Below, one piece after another: positions 56,415 to 64,000 of a stretch of DNA of 64,000 bases. The stretch is from Citrobacter amalonaticus (GTDB taxonomy: Bacteria; Pseudomonadota; Gammaproteobacteria; Enterobacterales; Enterobacteriaceae): the NCBI GenBank assembly GCA_028994555.1, contig JARDVN010000001.1, forward strand, positions 2,542,001-2,606,000. The letters are read 5' to 3'. Each line of letters begins with the position of its first letter. Positions within the stretch are counted from its first letter, which is position 1. The position numbers were made by a program, and so were the translations under genes. The notes under the pieces were generated by a model. The model saw only the letters and a program-made list of their open reading frames with translations, did not search any database and was not told the origin of the DNA.

Positions 56415-57582
56415 ATGAACTTACATGAATATCAGGCAAAACAACTTTTTGCCCGCTATGGCTTACCGGCGCCGGTGGGTTATGCCTGTACTACTCCGCG
56501 TGAAGCTGAAGAAGCGGCATCGAAAATCGGTGCGGGTCCGTGGGTAGTAAAATGTCAGGTTCACGCAGGCGGCCGCGGTAAAGCGGGCGGTGTGAAAGTC
56601 GTAAAAAAGCAAAGAAGAAATTCGCGCGTTTGCTGAACACTGGCTGGGCAAACGTCTGGTGACCTATCAAACAGACGCCAATGGTCAACCGGTCAACCAG
56701 ATTCTGGTGGAAGCCGCGACCGATATCGATAAAGAGCTGTATCTGGGCGCGGTCGTTGACCGTAGCTCTCGTCGCGTGGTCTTCATGGCCTCCACCGAAG
56801 GCGGCGTTGAAATTGAAAAAGTGGCGGAAGAAACCCCGCACCTGATCCACAAAGTGGCGCTCGACCCGCTGACCGGCCCAATGCCGTATCAGGGACGTGA
56901 GCTGGCGTTCAAACTGGGTCTGGAAGGCAAACTGGTTCAGCAGTTCACCAAAATATTCATGGGCCTGGCGACCATTTTCCTTGAGCGCGACCTGGCGCTG
57001 ATCGAAATCAACCCGCTGGTTATCACCAAACAGGGCGATTTGATCTGCCTCGACGGCAAACTGGGCGCTGACGGCAACGCGCTGTTCCGCCAGCCGGATC
57101 TGCGTGAAATGCGCGATCAGTCTCAGGAAGACCCGCGCGAAGCGCAGGCGGCGCAGTGGGAACTGAACTACGTCGCGCTGGATGGCAACATCGGCTGCAT
57201 GGTTAACGGCGCAGGTCTGGCGATGGGCACCATGGACATCGTTAAGCTGCACGGCGGCGAACCGGCGAACTTCCTCGACGTGGGCGGCGGCGCAACCAAA
57301 GAGCGCGTCACCGAAGCGTTCAAAATTATCCTCTCTGACGATAACGTGAAAGCGGTCCTGGTTAATATCTTCGGCGGTATCGTGCGTTGCGATCTGATCG
57401 CAGACGGCATCATCGGCGCGGTAGCGGAAGTGGGTGTTAACGTTCCGGTAGTGGTTCGTCTGGAAGGCAACAACGCCGAACTCGGCGCGAAGAAACTGGC
57501 TGACAGCGGCCTGAATATTATTGCAGCGAAAAGTCTGACGGATGCAGCTCAGCAGGTTGTTGCCGCAGTGGAGGGGAAATAA
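56415..57582 (+). CDS. sucC: Succinyl-CoA synthetase beta subunit (one apparent frameshift)
   Basis: ATP-grasp subunit making ATP and succinate from succinyl-CoA. ATG 56415 gives [20 protein letters not shown]. The nucleotide-binding [16 protein letters not shown] loop and [10 protein letters not shown] are present. The frame breaks at the A run 56603-56608; removing one A restores [19 protein letters not shown] and 388 residues, the E. coli length. It overlaps sucD by one base (TAATG). Confidence 0.97.
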
Positions 57583-58451
57583 TGTCAGTTTTAATTAATA
57601 AAGATACCAAGGTTATCTGCCAGGGCTTCACCGGTAGCCAGGGGACATTCCACTCCGAACAGGCAATTGCCTACGGTACGCAGATGGTTGGCGGCGTAAC
57701 GCCAGGTAAAGGCGGCACCACGCATCTGGGCCTGCCGGTGTTCAACACCGTGCGTGAAGCCGTAGAAGCGACGGGCGCCACCGCGACCGTTATCTACGTG
57801 CCGGCGCCGTTCTGCAAAGACTCTATTCTGGAAGCCATCGACGCAGGCATTAAGCTCATCATCACCATCACCGAAGGTATCCCGACGCTGGATATGCTGA
57901 CCGTGAAGGTGAAACTGGATGAAGCTGGCGTACGCATGATTGGGCCGAACTGTCCGGGTGTTATCACCCCGGGCGAATGCAAAATCGGCATCATGCCGGG
58001 TCACATTCACAAGCCTGGCAAAGTGGGTATTGTCTCCCGTTCCGGTACGCTGACCTATGAAGCGGTTAAGCAGACCACGGATTACGGTTTCGGCCAGTCC
58101 ACCTGTGTGGGCATCGGCGGCGACCCGATCCCTGGCTCTAACTTCATCGACATCCTGAAGCTGTTCCAGGAAGATCCGCAGACCGAAGCGATCGTGATGA
58201 TCGGTGAGATCGGCGGTAGCGCGGAAGAAGAAGCGGCTGCCTACATCAAAGATCACGTGACCAAACCGGTGGTTGGTTATATTGCTGGTGTGACCGCGCC
58301 GAAAGGCAAACGTATGGGTCACGCAGGCGCCATTATCGCCGGTGGTAAAGGGACTGCGGATGAGAAATTCGCAGCGCTGGAAGCCGCTGGTGTGAAAACT
58401 GTTCGCAGCCTGGCCGATATCGGCGAAGCGCTGAAAGCCGTCATTAAGTAA
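57582..58451 (+). CDS. sucD: Succinyl-CoA synthetase alpha subunit
   Basis: CoA-binding subunit, phosphorylated at the His in MGHAGAII. It is intact at 289 residues, the E. coli length. The Rossmann domain starts at [17 protein letters not shown]. It is the last gene of the super-operon. Confidence 0.98.
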   Translation: MSVLINKDTKVICQGFTGSQGTFHSEQAIAYGTQMVGGVTPGKGGTTHLGLPVFNTVREAVEATGATATVIYVPAPFCKDSILEAIDAGIKLIITITEGIPTLDMLTVKVKLDEAGVRMIGPNCPGVITPGECKIGIMPGHIHKPGKVGIVSRSGTLTYEAVKQTTDYGFGQSTCVGIGGDPIPGSNFIDILKLFQEDPQTEAIVMIGEIGGSAEEEAAAYIKDHVTKPVVGYIAGVTAPKGKRMGHAGAIIAGGKGTADEKFAALEAAGVKTVRSLADIGEALKAVIK

Positions 58452-58459
58452 AAGCAATA

Positions 58460-58554
58460 AAACAGCCCAACCCCTGCATTTACCCGTGATGCAGGGGAAA
58501 GGGCTGGTCCATTTTCGACATGGTTGGTACCATCTGATGATGGCCTTTTTTTTT
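58460..58554 (+). ncRNA. sdhX: SdhX (RybD)-like 3' UTR small RNA and terminator
   Basis: In E. coli and Salmonella the 3' end of the sdh-suc mRNA is processed into the Hfq-binding RNA SdhX, which links TCA-cycle expression to acetate metabolism (ackA). Here the sucD 3' UTR has a strong stem (58463-58506, CAGCCC/GGGCTG and CCCCTGCAT/ATGCAGGGG), then a terminator (CCATC-TGAT-GATGG with nine T, 58526-58554). Identity of the mature RNA is inferred from position. Confidence 0.65.
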
Positions 58555-58564
58555 GCCTGTCTGT

Positions 58565-58600
58565 TTGCCGGATGGCGCTGGCGCTTATCCGGCCTACGGG
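58565..58600. repeat. REP element after sucD
   Basis: One REP unit (GCCGGATGGCGCTGGCGCTTATCCGGCCTAC) between the convergent sucD and racemase-like genes. It lies at the boundary between conserved backbone and the accessory operon. Confidence 0.85.
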
Positions 58601-58620
58601 GGGAGTGTTGACTTGATGGG

Positions 58621-59277
58621 CTATGCGCTTTCAGCCAACGTTTTCAGCCAACGGATACCGCTTTCCGGAGAGGTCATCACCGGGACGGGCGGAGACGGAA
58701 GCTGCTGCAAAACACGCGCCATCGACGCTTGCGCCAGCATGACCACATCAGCCTGTTTATACGCGCTGTGCAATCCTTCGCTGACGATGCGATCGTGAGT
58801 TTCCATATCGCCCGCCAGCAGAGCATGGAAGGCCTCTTCCATCAATATCGGCGTCACCGTGCATTGCTTACCGCTGGCCTGCACTTTGCGTTGCACATAC
58901 TCCAGCGTCGGTTTCATCGTGGTGGCGACGGTGGCCAGCACGGCGATGTTCTCACCCAGGCTAATGGCTTTTTCCACCATCGCACAGTCGATACGGGCAA
59001 GTTGCAGCGGCGTCATAAACTGACACTGCTCCACCGCCGTGCCAATAGACGAACAGGCGGTAATGAAAATCTCGCAATCCGCTTTTTCGGCTATGTGGAC
59101 GTAGTCGGCAATACGTGCCGCAATGTTCGGCGTCACGCCTCCGGCCTTCATCACCTGCTTAATCATCGACTCTTCGACCAGGTGCATCACGTCCGCTTCT
59201 GGCATGATGTCGCCGATCAGTTGCTGCATCATGGCGAGCGTGGCGGAACTGGTGTGAAGCATAGCGATCTTTTTCAT
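58621..59277 (-). CDS. Aspartate/glutamate/hydantoin-racemase-family protein
   Basis: A 218-residue protein of the Asp/Glu/hydantoin racemase superfamily. The first active-site cysteine is in FITACSSIG (Cys75). The second half, where two-base racemases have another Cys, reads AQASMA (residues 182-187), so the second cysteine is missing and a plain two-cysteine racemase mechanism is unlikely. ATG 59277 with AAGGAG overlaps the preceding stop by 4 nt. It is the last gene of the seven-gene operon. The upstream in-frame extension to 59373 is rejected. Confidence 0.8.
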   Translation of the reverse strand: MKKIAMLHTSSATLAMMQQLIGDIMPEADVMHLVEESMIKQVMKAGGVTPNIAARIADYVHIAEKADCEIFITACSSIGTAVEQCQFMTPLQLARIDCAMVEKAISLGENIAVLATVATTMKPTLEYVQRKVQASGKQCTVTPILMEEAFHALLAGDMETHDRIVSEGLHSAYKQADVVMLAQASMARVLQQLPSPPVPVMTSPESGIRWLKTLAESA

Positions 59278-59693
59278 TCTTCGATCTCCTTGAGCAAACA
59301 TTCGGCAACGGCCATGGCCGCATCGTGATCTTCCTGGGCGGACAGTCCACCAACCGCAACAGCCCCCAGGCATTTACCGTTGTGAAGAATCGGTACGCCG
59401 CCGGGCAGCGCGGTAAAACGTGGGTCAGCAAAGTAGCTGATCTCCAGAGACTCTTTTTGCAGGCGCTGTAAAAACGCCTGTGTGCTGCAGCCTAAACGGC
59501 TGCTGGTGCGCGCTTTGCGCTGCGTGAGCTCAATGGTCAAGAGTCTGGCGTTATCCATACGGGCAAAGCTCAGCAACTCGCCGTGGGCGTCGCAGACTGC
59601 CACGCTGAGCGGACGTTGCGCATAACGGGTGTCGGCGAGATCGAGTGCGAAATCTACCGCGCGTCGTGCCTGTTGCAGGGTTAAAGTCATCAT
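59274..59693 (-). CDS. HbpS/GlcG-like (DUF336) protein
   Basis: A 139-residue protein of the GlcG/HbpS family, intact. It has the typical LTLQQARRAVDFALDLA start, VAVCDAHGELLSFARMD, and a C-terminal GGVPILHNGKCLGAVAVGGLSAQEDH. Members often sit in operons for hydroxy-acid or diol use, as cofactor-binding or chaperone-like partners; the role is not known here. ATG 59693 is chosen; 59690 is also possible. Confidence 0.82.
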   Translation of the reverse strand: MMTLTLQQARRAVDFALDLADTRYAQRPLSVAVCDAHGELLSFARMDNARLLTIELTQRKARTSSRLGCSTQAFLQRLQKESLEISYFADPRFTALPGGVPILHNGKCLGAVAVGGLSAQEDHDAAMAVAECLLKEIEE

Positions 59694-59699
59694 GGTGAG

Positions 59700-61045
59700 T
59701 TATCCTTTTGACAGAGGTTCTGATACCGGCTGAGCAGGCGTGGTCTGGCTCAGGGCCGCGTGCCGGGCATCTTTTTTTGCGCCAGTAGTTCGCCAATAAC
59801 GACCCGCTGACGTTGCCAAGTGGCGTCATAACCGCAGAGGCGAGACCGACGGTGGCCAGTTTGCCCATCGCGGCGGCAAGACCCGACGCCATACCGCCGT
59901 TTTGCAGACCGACTTCGAAGGCCACCGTCCGCGCTGACTGGACATCCATGCGGAAGACCCAGCGGCTCATCAGATAGCCAATCAGGAAGCCGCCGAGGTT
60001 GTGCATCAGCATGGCGAAGCAGAGCAGAAAGCCGACCTGAACCAGGTTGTCGCGCCCGGCCGCTGCCGCCGTGGTGGTGAAGAAAATGATGCCCATCATT
60101 GAGATGGTCGGCATGATCTTCTTAACGCCGTCCACGCGTCCGTACAGCCAGTTATAGAACAGCGCCCAGATGATCCCGCCCGCCACAAAATTCAGCACCA
60201 CCGCATACATTTGCGCGTCGGCGCTGGCGAGTCCAAACAGCGCGTCCCAGCCGCCGGCTATCATATACAGCAGCCAGACTGCGCTGATCCCGGCGAGAAT
60301 TTGCACGGTACGACGTCCCCGCACGCCGGCATAGGTTTTCAGATAGTCGTGTAAAATCGCGGCGCCAATCGGGATGAGCACAATTTTCACGACGTCCATC
60401 ACCATCGCCGTGAGCTGGATGTCGATCATTGACCCCGCCAGCAGATTCACCCACAGCGGGGTCATGACCGTCGCCGCCAGCGTTGAGACGGCGGCGATAG
60501 AGACCGCCAGCGCCAGGTTGGCGTTCGCGATATACACCATAACGGTGGAGGAGAGCCCGCTGGGACAAGAACCAATCAACAGAATCCCTACCGCCACTTC
60601 CGGCGGGAAGTCAAAGATCAGCGTGATGCTCAGGCCGAGCAGAGGCATGATGACGAAATGACAGAAGGTGCCGATGAACACTGCCCAGGGCATTTTAGCG
60701 ACGTCGATAAAGTCCTGAATCGTGAGTTTGGTGCCCATACTGAACATGGTCGCCTGGATCACTAAAAAAGACGATCCATTTATGGGTGATGTTGAATCCG
60801 CCCCAGACGATCAGATCGGTTGACCAGGTCATCGCCGCGACAAAGCCTGCGATGATCCACAGGGTGAATTGGTAGCTGCGAAGATTTGTCCAGTAGCCCG
60901 CGCCTGCGGCGAACCCTGTCGTCAGCATCACCAGCCCCGGCTGCCAGAGGGCGGGAGACTGCATCAGCGCGCCAATTGCCGCCAGTGCGCCACCGGCGAT
61001 GCAGACGCCCAGTCCGGTTTTGTGAATAACGGTTGTGATAGTCAT
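59700..61045 (-). CDS. BASS-family (bile acid:Na+ symporter-like) transporter (two apparent frameshifts)
   Basis: Probable sodium-coupled uptake system for the operon substrate. After correction it has 447 residues, longer than the usual 300-330, with extra N-terminal membrane segments before the family core. Core motifs are LLIGSCPSGLSSTVMVYIA and AFEVGLQNGGMASGLA, which match the two crossover motifs of the family. Breaks at A run 60764-60769 and T run 59772-59778 each need one base removed. It lies 24 nt after the BKACE gene. Confidence 0.82.
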
Positions 61046-61069
61046 GGTGAAATGTCCTTTCTCTCGTTA

Positions 61070-61880
61070 TTACTGCCGAGGTGGAATCGCTAACATTTGC
61101 CGCGCAATATCCGGCGTGGCGACCTTTTTTATCCATACTGCGAATCAGCGTGGCGAGTTTGGCAACCTGCTGATAATTATGCTGAGCTTTTTCTTCGGCG
61201 CTTAAATAATCGCTGTCTTCAAAACCAATTCTCACTTCACTGGCGCCCATACCGACTGCTGCTGCAATAATATCGAAATTCTTGCGGCCAAAATGGGTAA
61301 TTCCCCATAAGGCGTCGCGTGGGATCATACTGCGCAAGGCAATTAATGCATCTACCGTCGCCGGTGAACTTCCACGGTGTCCGAGGACAATATTGAACAA
61401 CATCGGTTTCTTGAACGATATTTTTTCTTCCAGCGCCAGAATGTTATTAATCATGCCAATTTCGAAAATTTCAAATTCCGGAATAATGCCGCGCTGGGTA
61501 ATTTGTTGTGAACAATATTCGACGTCCGGACCGGGATTAACGTACACGGCATCGCCGAGGTTAACAGAGCCGACGTTCAGCGAGGCCATTTCAACGCCGG
61601 GACAGTCCAGCGGTGCGCAGCGTTCGGCAATCGACATAGCGGAGACACCGCCGGTGGAGGCCTGAATAATCAGGTTGGAATGGCGCATGACGTGGTCGAT
61701 CGTCGTCTGAAAATCGGTGGTGTCCGGCGTCAGGCGACCCTGCTTATCGCGAACGTGTAAATGCACGATGGCAGCACCATGTTCGACGCTTGCCAGTATT
61801 TCCTGCGCCAGTTCTTCAGGTATAACGCGGGGACAATCCGCGGCAACGGGTGCCAGCGAGATAATAACAGTATCCGACAT
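61070..61880 (-). CDS. BKACE-family (DUF849) beta-keto acid cleavage enzyme (one apparent frameshift)
   Basis: Zinc enzyme family that transfers an acetyl unit from a beta-keto acid and acetyl-CoA to give acetoacetate and a new CoA ester; 3-keto-5-aminohexanoate cleavage enzyme is the founding member. Zinc ligands are visible as His40 and His42 in IVHLHVRD and Glu221 in RIGFED, with the PEFEIFE motif near residue 135. The frame breaks at the T run 61125-61130; removing one base gives 269 residues ending PPRQ. The substrate cannot be read from sequence. Confidence 0.85.
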
Positions 61881-61916
61881 AGGTTCCTCCGGTTTTCCGG
61901 TACAGAGATATTAAAA

Positions 61917-62693
61917 TTATAAGTACGGTGTCATCCAGATTAACGATTCGGGCCCTGGTGTTGACGGTTTATATTCACAACCTATCCAGCCCTGATAACC
62001 TGTTTGCTTAATAAAATTAAAAAGCCATGCTTCGTTTAATTCTCCCGTGCCGGGTTCATGGCGACCCGGCACGGAAGCAATCTGAAAGTGTTTTATTATC
62101 GGTAAATAGTGTTCAATAAGGTGCGCAACATTACCGTGTATTTTTTGGCAGTGATAAATATCAAACTGTAAGCCGATATTATTTCTGGCCACGTCATTAA
62201 TGAGGCTTTCGGCCAGTGGAAAACTATCAATGAAATAACCAGGCATATCCTCCGGGTTTAACGGTTCAATCAGCACGTCGATTCCGGCCTCGACCATCAC
62301 ATCACAGGCGATACGCAGTCGGGCGATTAATTGTTCATGCTGGGTGCTGGCGGAAAGGCCATTCACGCGCAATCCGGCCATGACGTGCACCTTGCGGCAA
62401 CCCAACGCCGTGGCGTAATCGCGGGCAATCAGCAGACTGCGATGAAACGCCTCGTCATGGCCCGGCAGGGATGCCAGTCCGCGCTCGCCTGCCTGCCAGT
62501 TACCTGCCGGGGCATTCATCAACACCACCGGCAGACCGGTTTCCCGTTGCGCCGCCAGCAGAACATCCAGCGGTTGCTGCCAGAGAAACAGTCCTTCAAC
62601 ACCGTGGAATCCCGCCGCCTTTGCCGCCTGAAATCGCCTGGCAATGGGATATTCGCAAAACAGCCAGTCGAGGTTAGCCGCTAACTTCAGCAT
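61917..62693 (-). CDS. Hydroxypyruvate / 2-oxo-tetronate isomerase-like protein (OtnI/Hyi family)
   Basis: A 258-residue TIM-barrel isomerase, intact. Family motifs are all present: IEPLNPEDMPGYF (metal Glu), LQFDIYHCQ, IASVPGRHEPGTGELN and IGCEYKP. In known pathways OtnI converts 2-oxo- to 3-oxo-tetronate 4-phosphate, and Hyi acts on hydroxypyruvate. Its start overlaps the end of the DeoR gene by about 20 nt, so the two are co-translated. Confidence 0.85.
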   Translation of the reverse strand: MLKLAANLDWLFCEYPIARRFQAAKAAGFHGVEGLFLWQQPLDVLLAAQRETGLPVVLMNAPAGNWQAGERGLASLPGHDEAFHRSLLIARDYATALGCRKVHVMAGLRVNGLSASTQHEQLIARLRIACDVMVEAGIDVLIEPLNPEDMPGYFIDSFPLAESLINDVARNNIGLQFDIYHCQKIHGNVAHLIEHYLPIIKHFQIASVPGRHEPGTGELNEAWLFNFIKQTGYQGWIGCEYKPSTPGPESLIWMTPYL

Positions 62694-63481
62694 GGTGCGT
62701 TCCCTCCCGGCAATCCACCAGATGCAGTTTTACGCCCTGGCCGGCAATGGTGTCCTGCGCCGCGTCGGGCAAGTGGGTATCCGAAATAATGTCGGTCAGT
62801 TGATCCAGCGAGCAGATGTGGAACATCCCGTATTTGCCAAATTTACTGCTGTCACAGACCAGCACCCGACGGCGGGAGACGGTGAGCACCGCCTCTTTCA
62901 CCGAGGCTTTGCCTTCGCTGGGGGGTCGACATTCCACGTTCGGTATCCCACGAGGACGAGCTGAGAAACGCCACGTCGATGTTTATCGTGCGCAGAAAAC
63001 TGGCGGCGCTTTTCCCAAGGCATGAGCGGTTGCGCTGATCCACCAGTCCTCCGGTGTGATACAGCGTGATGTGCGGCATATCCATCAGGTAGTGGCTGAT
63101 GGAAAAATCGTTGGTCACCACCGTCAGGTTGAAGCAGTGGCTGGCGGCGACGGCTTTTGCCACTTCAAACAACGACGTTCCCGCATCGAGATACAACGTT
63201 TGCCCTGGCTCTATCAGCATGGCGGCAAGTTGCCCCATCCGTCGTTTCACGTCATGATGCAGCTCGGCCTTTTCCCGCCACGGCAGCTCCGATTTCAGCA
63301 AATTGTTGAGTTTCACCCCGCCATTGATCGAGATGACTTTGCCTTCTTCTTCCAGCAACTGAATATCGCGGCGCACGGTCATGTGCGACACGCTCATCAG
63401 ATCCGCCAGCTCATTAAACGAGGCGACGTTTTTTTCATGCACGTAGCGGTAGATAAAATCACGTCGTTGTTCGGGGATCAT
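62674..63481 (-). CDS. DeoR-family transcriptional regulator (one apparent frameshift)
   Basis: Probable local regulator of the operon. The N-terminal helix-turn-helix (FNELADLMSVSHMTVRRDIQ) is followed by the DeoR sugar-phosphate sensing domain (LYLDAGTS, VVTNDFSISHYL). The frame breaks at the G run 62920-62925; removing one base rejoins TERGMSTP to SEGKASVKEAVL and gives 268 residues. It lies within the operon, 9 nt after the aldolase gene. Confidence 0.88.
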
Positions 63482-63490
63482 CCTCTCACC

Positions 63491-64000
63491 TCATGCTCGC
63501 CGGGATTGTTCGAGTTCTGCTACTGCTTCCGCCGTTAGCGGCGCGTAGCCGAGTGGTTTTAAAGTCAGCCAGATGCGGGCGCTGTCTTCCAGCTCTTCGG
63601 CATTAAACACCGCCTCACGGAGTGAGCGGCCACTGACTACCGGGCCATGATTGGCCAGTAATGCCGCAGTATGGTCAGCCGCAATTTCACTGAGTGCGCT
63701 GGCGATACCCTCATGACCGGGTTTGAAATAGGGTAAAAGCGGCAGTTGCCCCACGCGCATCACGTAGTATGGCGTTAACGGCGGTAGACAGTTTTCCGGC
63801 GTGCTGCACGGCAGACAGGAAAGGGCGGTCAGCCACGGCGAGTGCAAATGAACCACCGCGCCGCAGGTCGGACGATGCCGGTACCAGGCCAGGTGCATGG
63901 GCACTTCTTTCGACGGTTTATCGCCACTGAGATGAACGCCGTTAGCATCCAGCTTGCTGAGCGTCGCGGCATCCAGTTCGCCCAGACAGGAGTTGGTCGG
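63491..64000 (-). CDS. Class II aldolase (OtnC/YgbL-like), N-terminus off the window
   Basis: Class II aldolase/adducin family. 169 C-terminal residues are seen, reading in frame from the window edge with PTNSCLGELDAATLSKLDAN. Zinc histidines are in VVHLHSPW and LLANHGPV, and the substrate-region SKEVPMHL is present. It resembles OtnC, the 3-oxo-tetronate 4-phosphate decarboxylase giving dihydroxyacetone phosphate. In the characterised ygb/otn operons the kinase (OtnK) and dehydrogenase (OtnD) precede it, and they may lie just beyond 64000. Confidence 0.87.
   Translation of the reverse strand, partial: PTNSCLGELDAATLSKLDANGVHLSGDKPSKEVPMHLAWYRHRPTCGAVVHLHSPWLTALSCLPCSTPENCLPPLTPYYVMRVGQLPLLPYFKPGHEGIASALSEIAADHTAALLANHGPVVSGRSLREAVFNAEELEDSARIWLTLKPLGYAPLTAEAVAELEQSRRA

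Overview
The window is enterobacterial chromosome, closest in gene content to Citrobacter. The backbone order (asnB, nagDCAB/nagE, glnS, chiPQ, fur-fldA, seqA-pgm, potE-speF, kdpFABCDE, ybgA-phr, ybgI-pxpBCA-nei-abrB, gltA, sdhCDAB-sucABCD) is that of Escherichia/Salmonella. The additions are a tricarballylate/citrate operon (tcuRABC) between chiPQ and fur, DUF969-DUF979-pcp between pxpA and nei, and a seven-gene accessory catabolic operon after sucD. Genus assignment rests on remembered gene order and protein similarity, not on a search.

Layout. 27-8332: asparagine synthetase B and the N-acetylglucosamine regulon, with divergent nagBACD and nagE around an operator region. 8522-12404: glnS, then chitoporin chiP and lipoprotein chiQ, with a ChiX small-RNA target over the chiP ribosome binding site. 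12457-17367: tcuC, tcuB, tcuA, tcuR on the minus strand. 17499-22502: fur (with its uof leader ORF), fldA, ybfE, ybfF, seqA, pgm. 22643-27718: two small uncharacterised genes, potE-speF and the speFL leader peptide. 27997-36290: kdpEDCBAF and ybfA. 36384-45393: ybgA, phr, ybgI and a six-gene 5-oxoproline module, then nei. 45390-46437: abrB. 46625-58451: gltA and divergently the TCA super-operon sdhCDAB-sucABCD, followed by an SdhX-like 3' UTR RNA. 58621-64000: a compact minus-strand operon of racemase-like protein, HbpS/GlcG-like protein, BASS-type transporter, BKACE (DUF849) enzyme, hydroxypyruvate/2-oxo-tetronate isomerase-like protein, DeoR regulator and a class II aldolase cut by the window edge.

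The dominant oddity is technical. About 43 reading-frame breaks fall in about 30 otherwise well conserved genes, including sdhA, sdhC, sucC, pgm and kdpABCD. Almost all are explained by one extra base in an A/T or G/C homopolymer observed as 5-7 nt. Removing these bases restores proteins of the usual family length in every case. They are best read as sequencing or assembly errors, so the genes are annotated here as full-length CDS spans with the break noted. One break creates a false pxpB-pxpC fusion. Two breaks (ybfF and uof) look like missing bases instead.

The most interesting biology is the 58.6-64.0 kb operon, which combines acid-sugar catabolic enzymes with a beta-keto-acid cleavage enzyme in an arrangement I do not recognise as a characterised pathway. 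Next are the extended 5-oxoproline module, the mosaic NagE and the well-preserved leader-peptide and small-RNA control elements.
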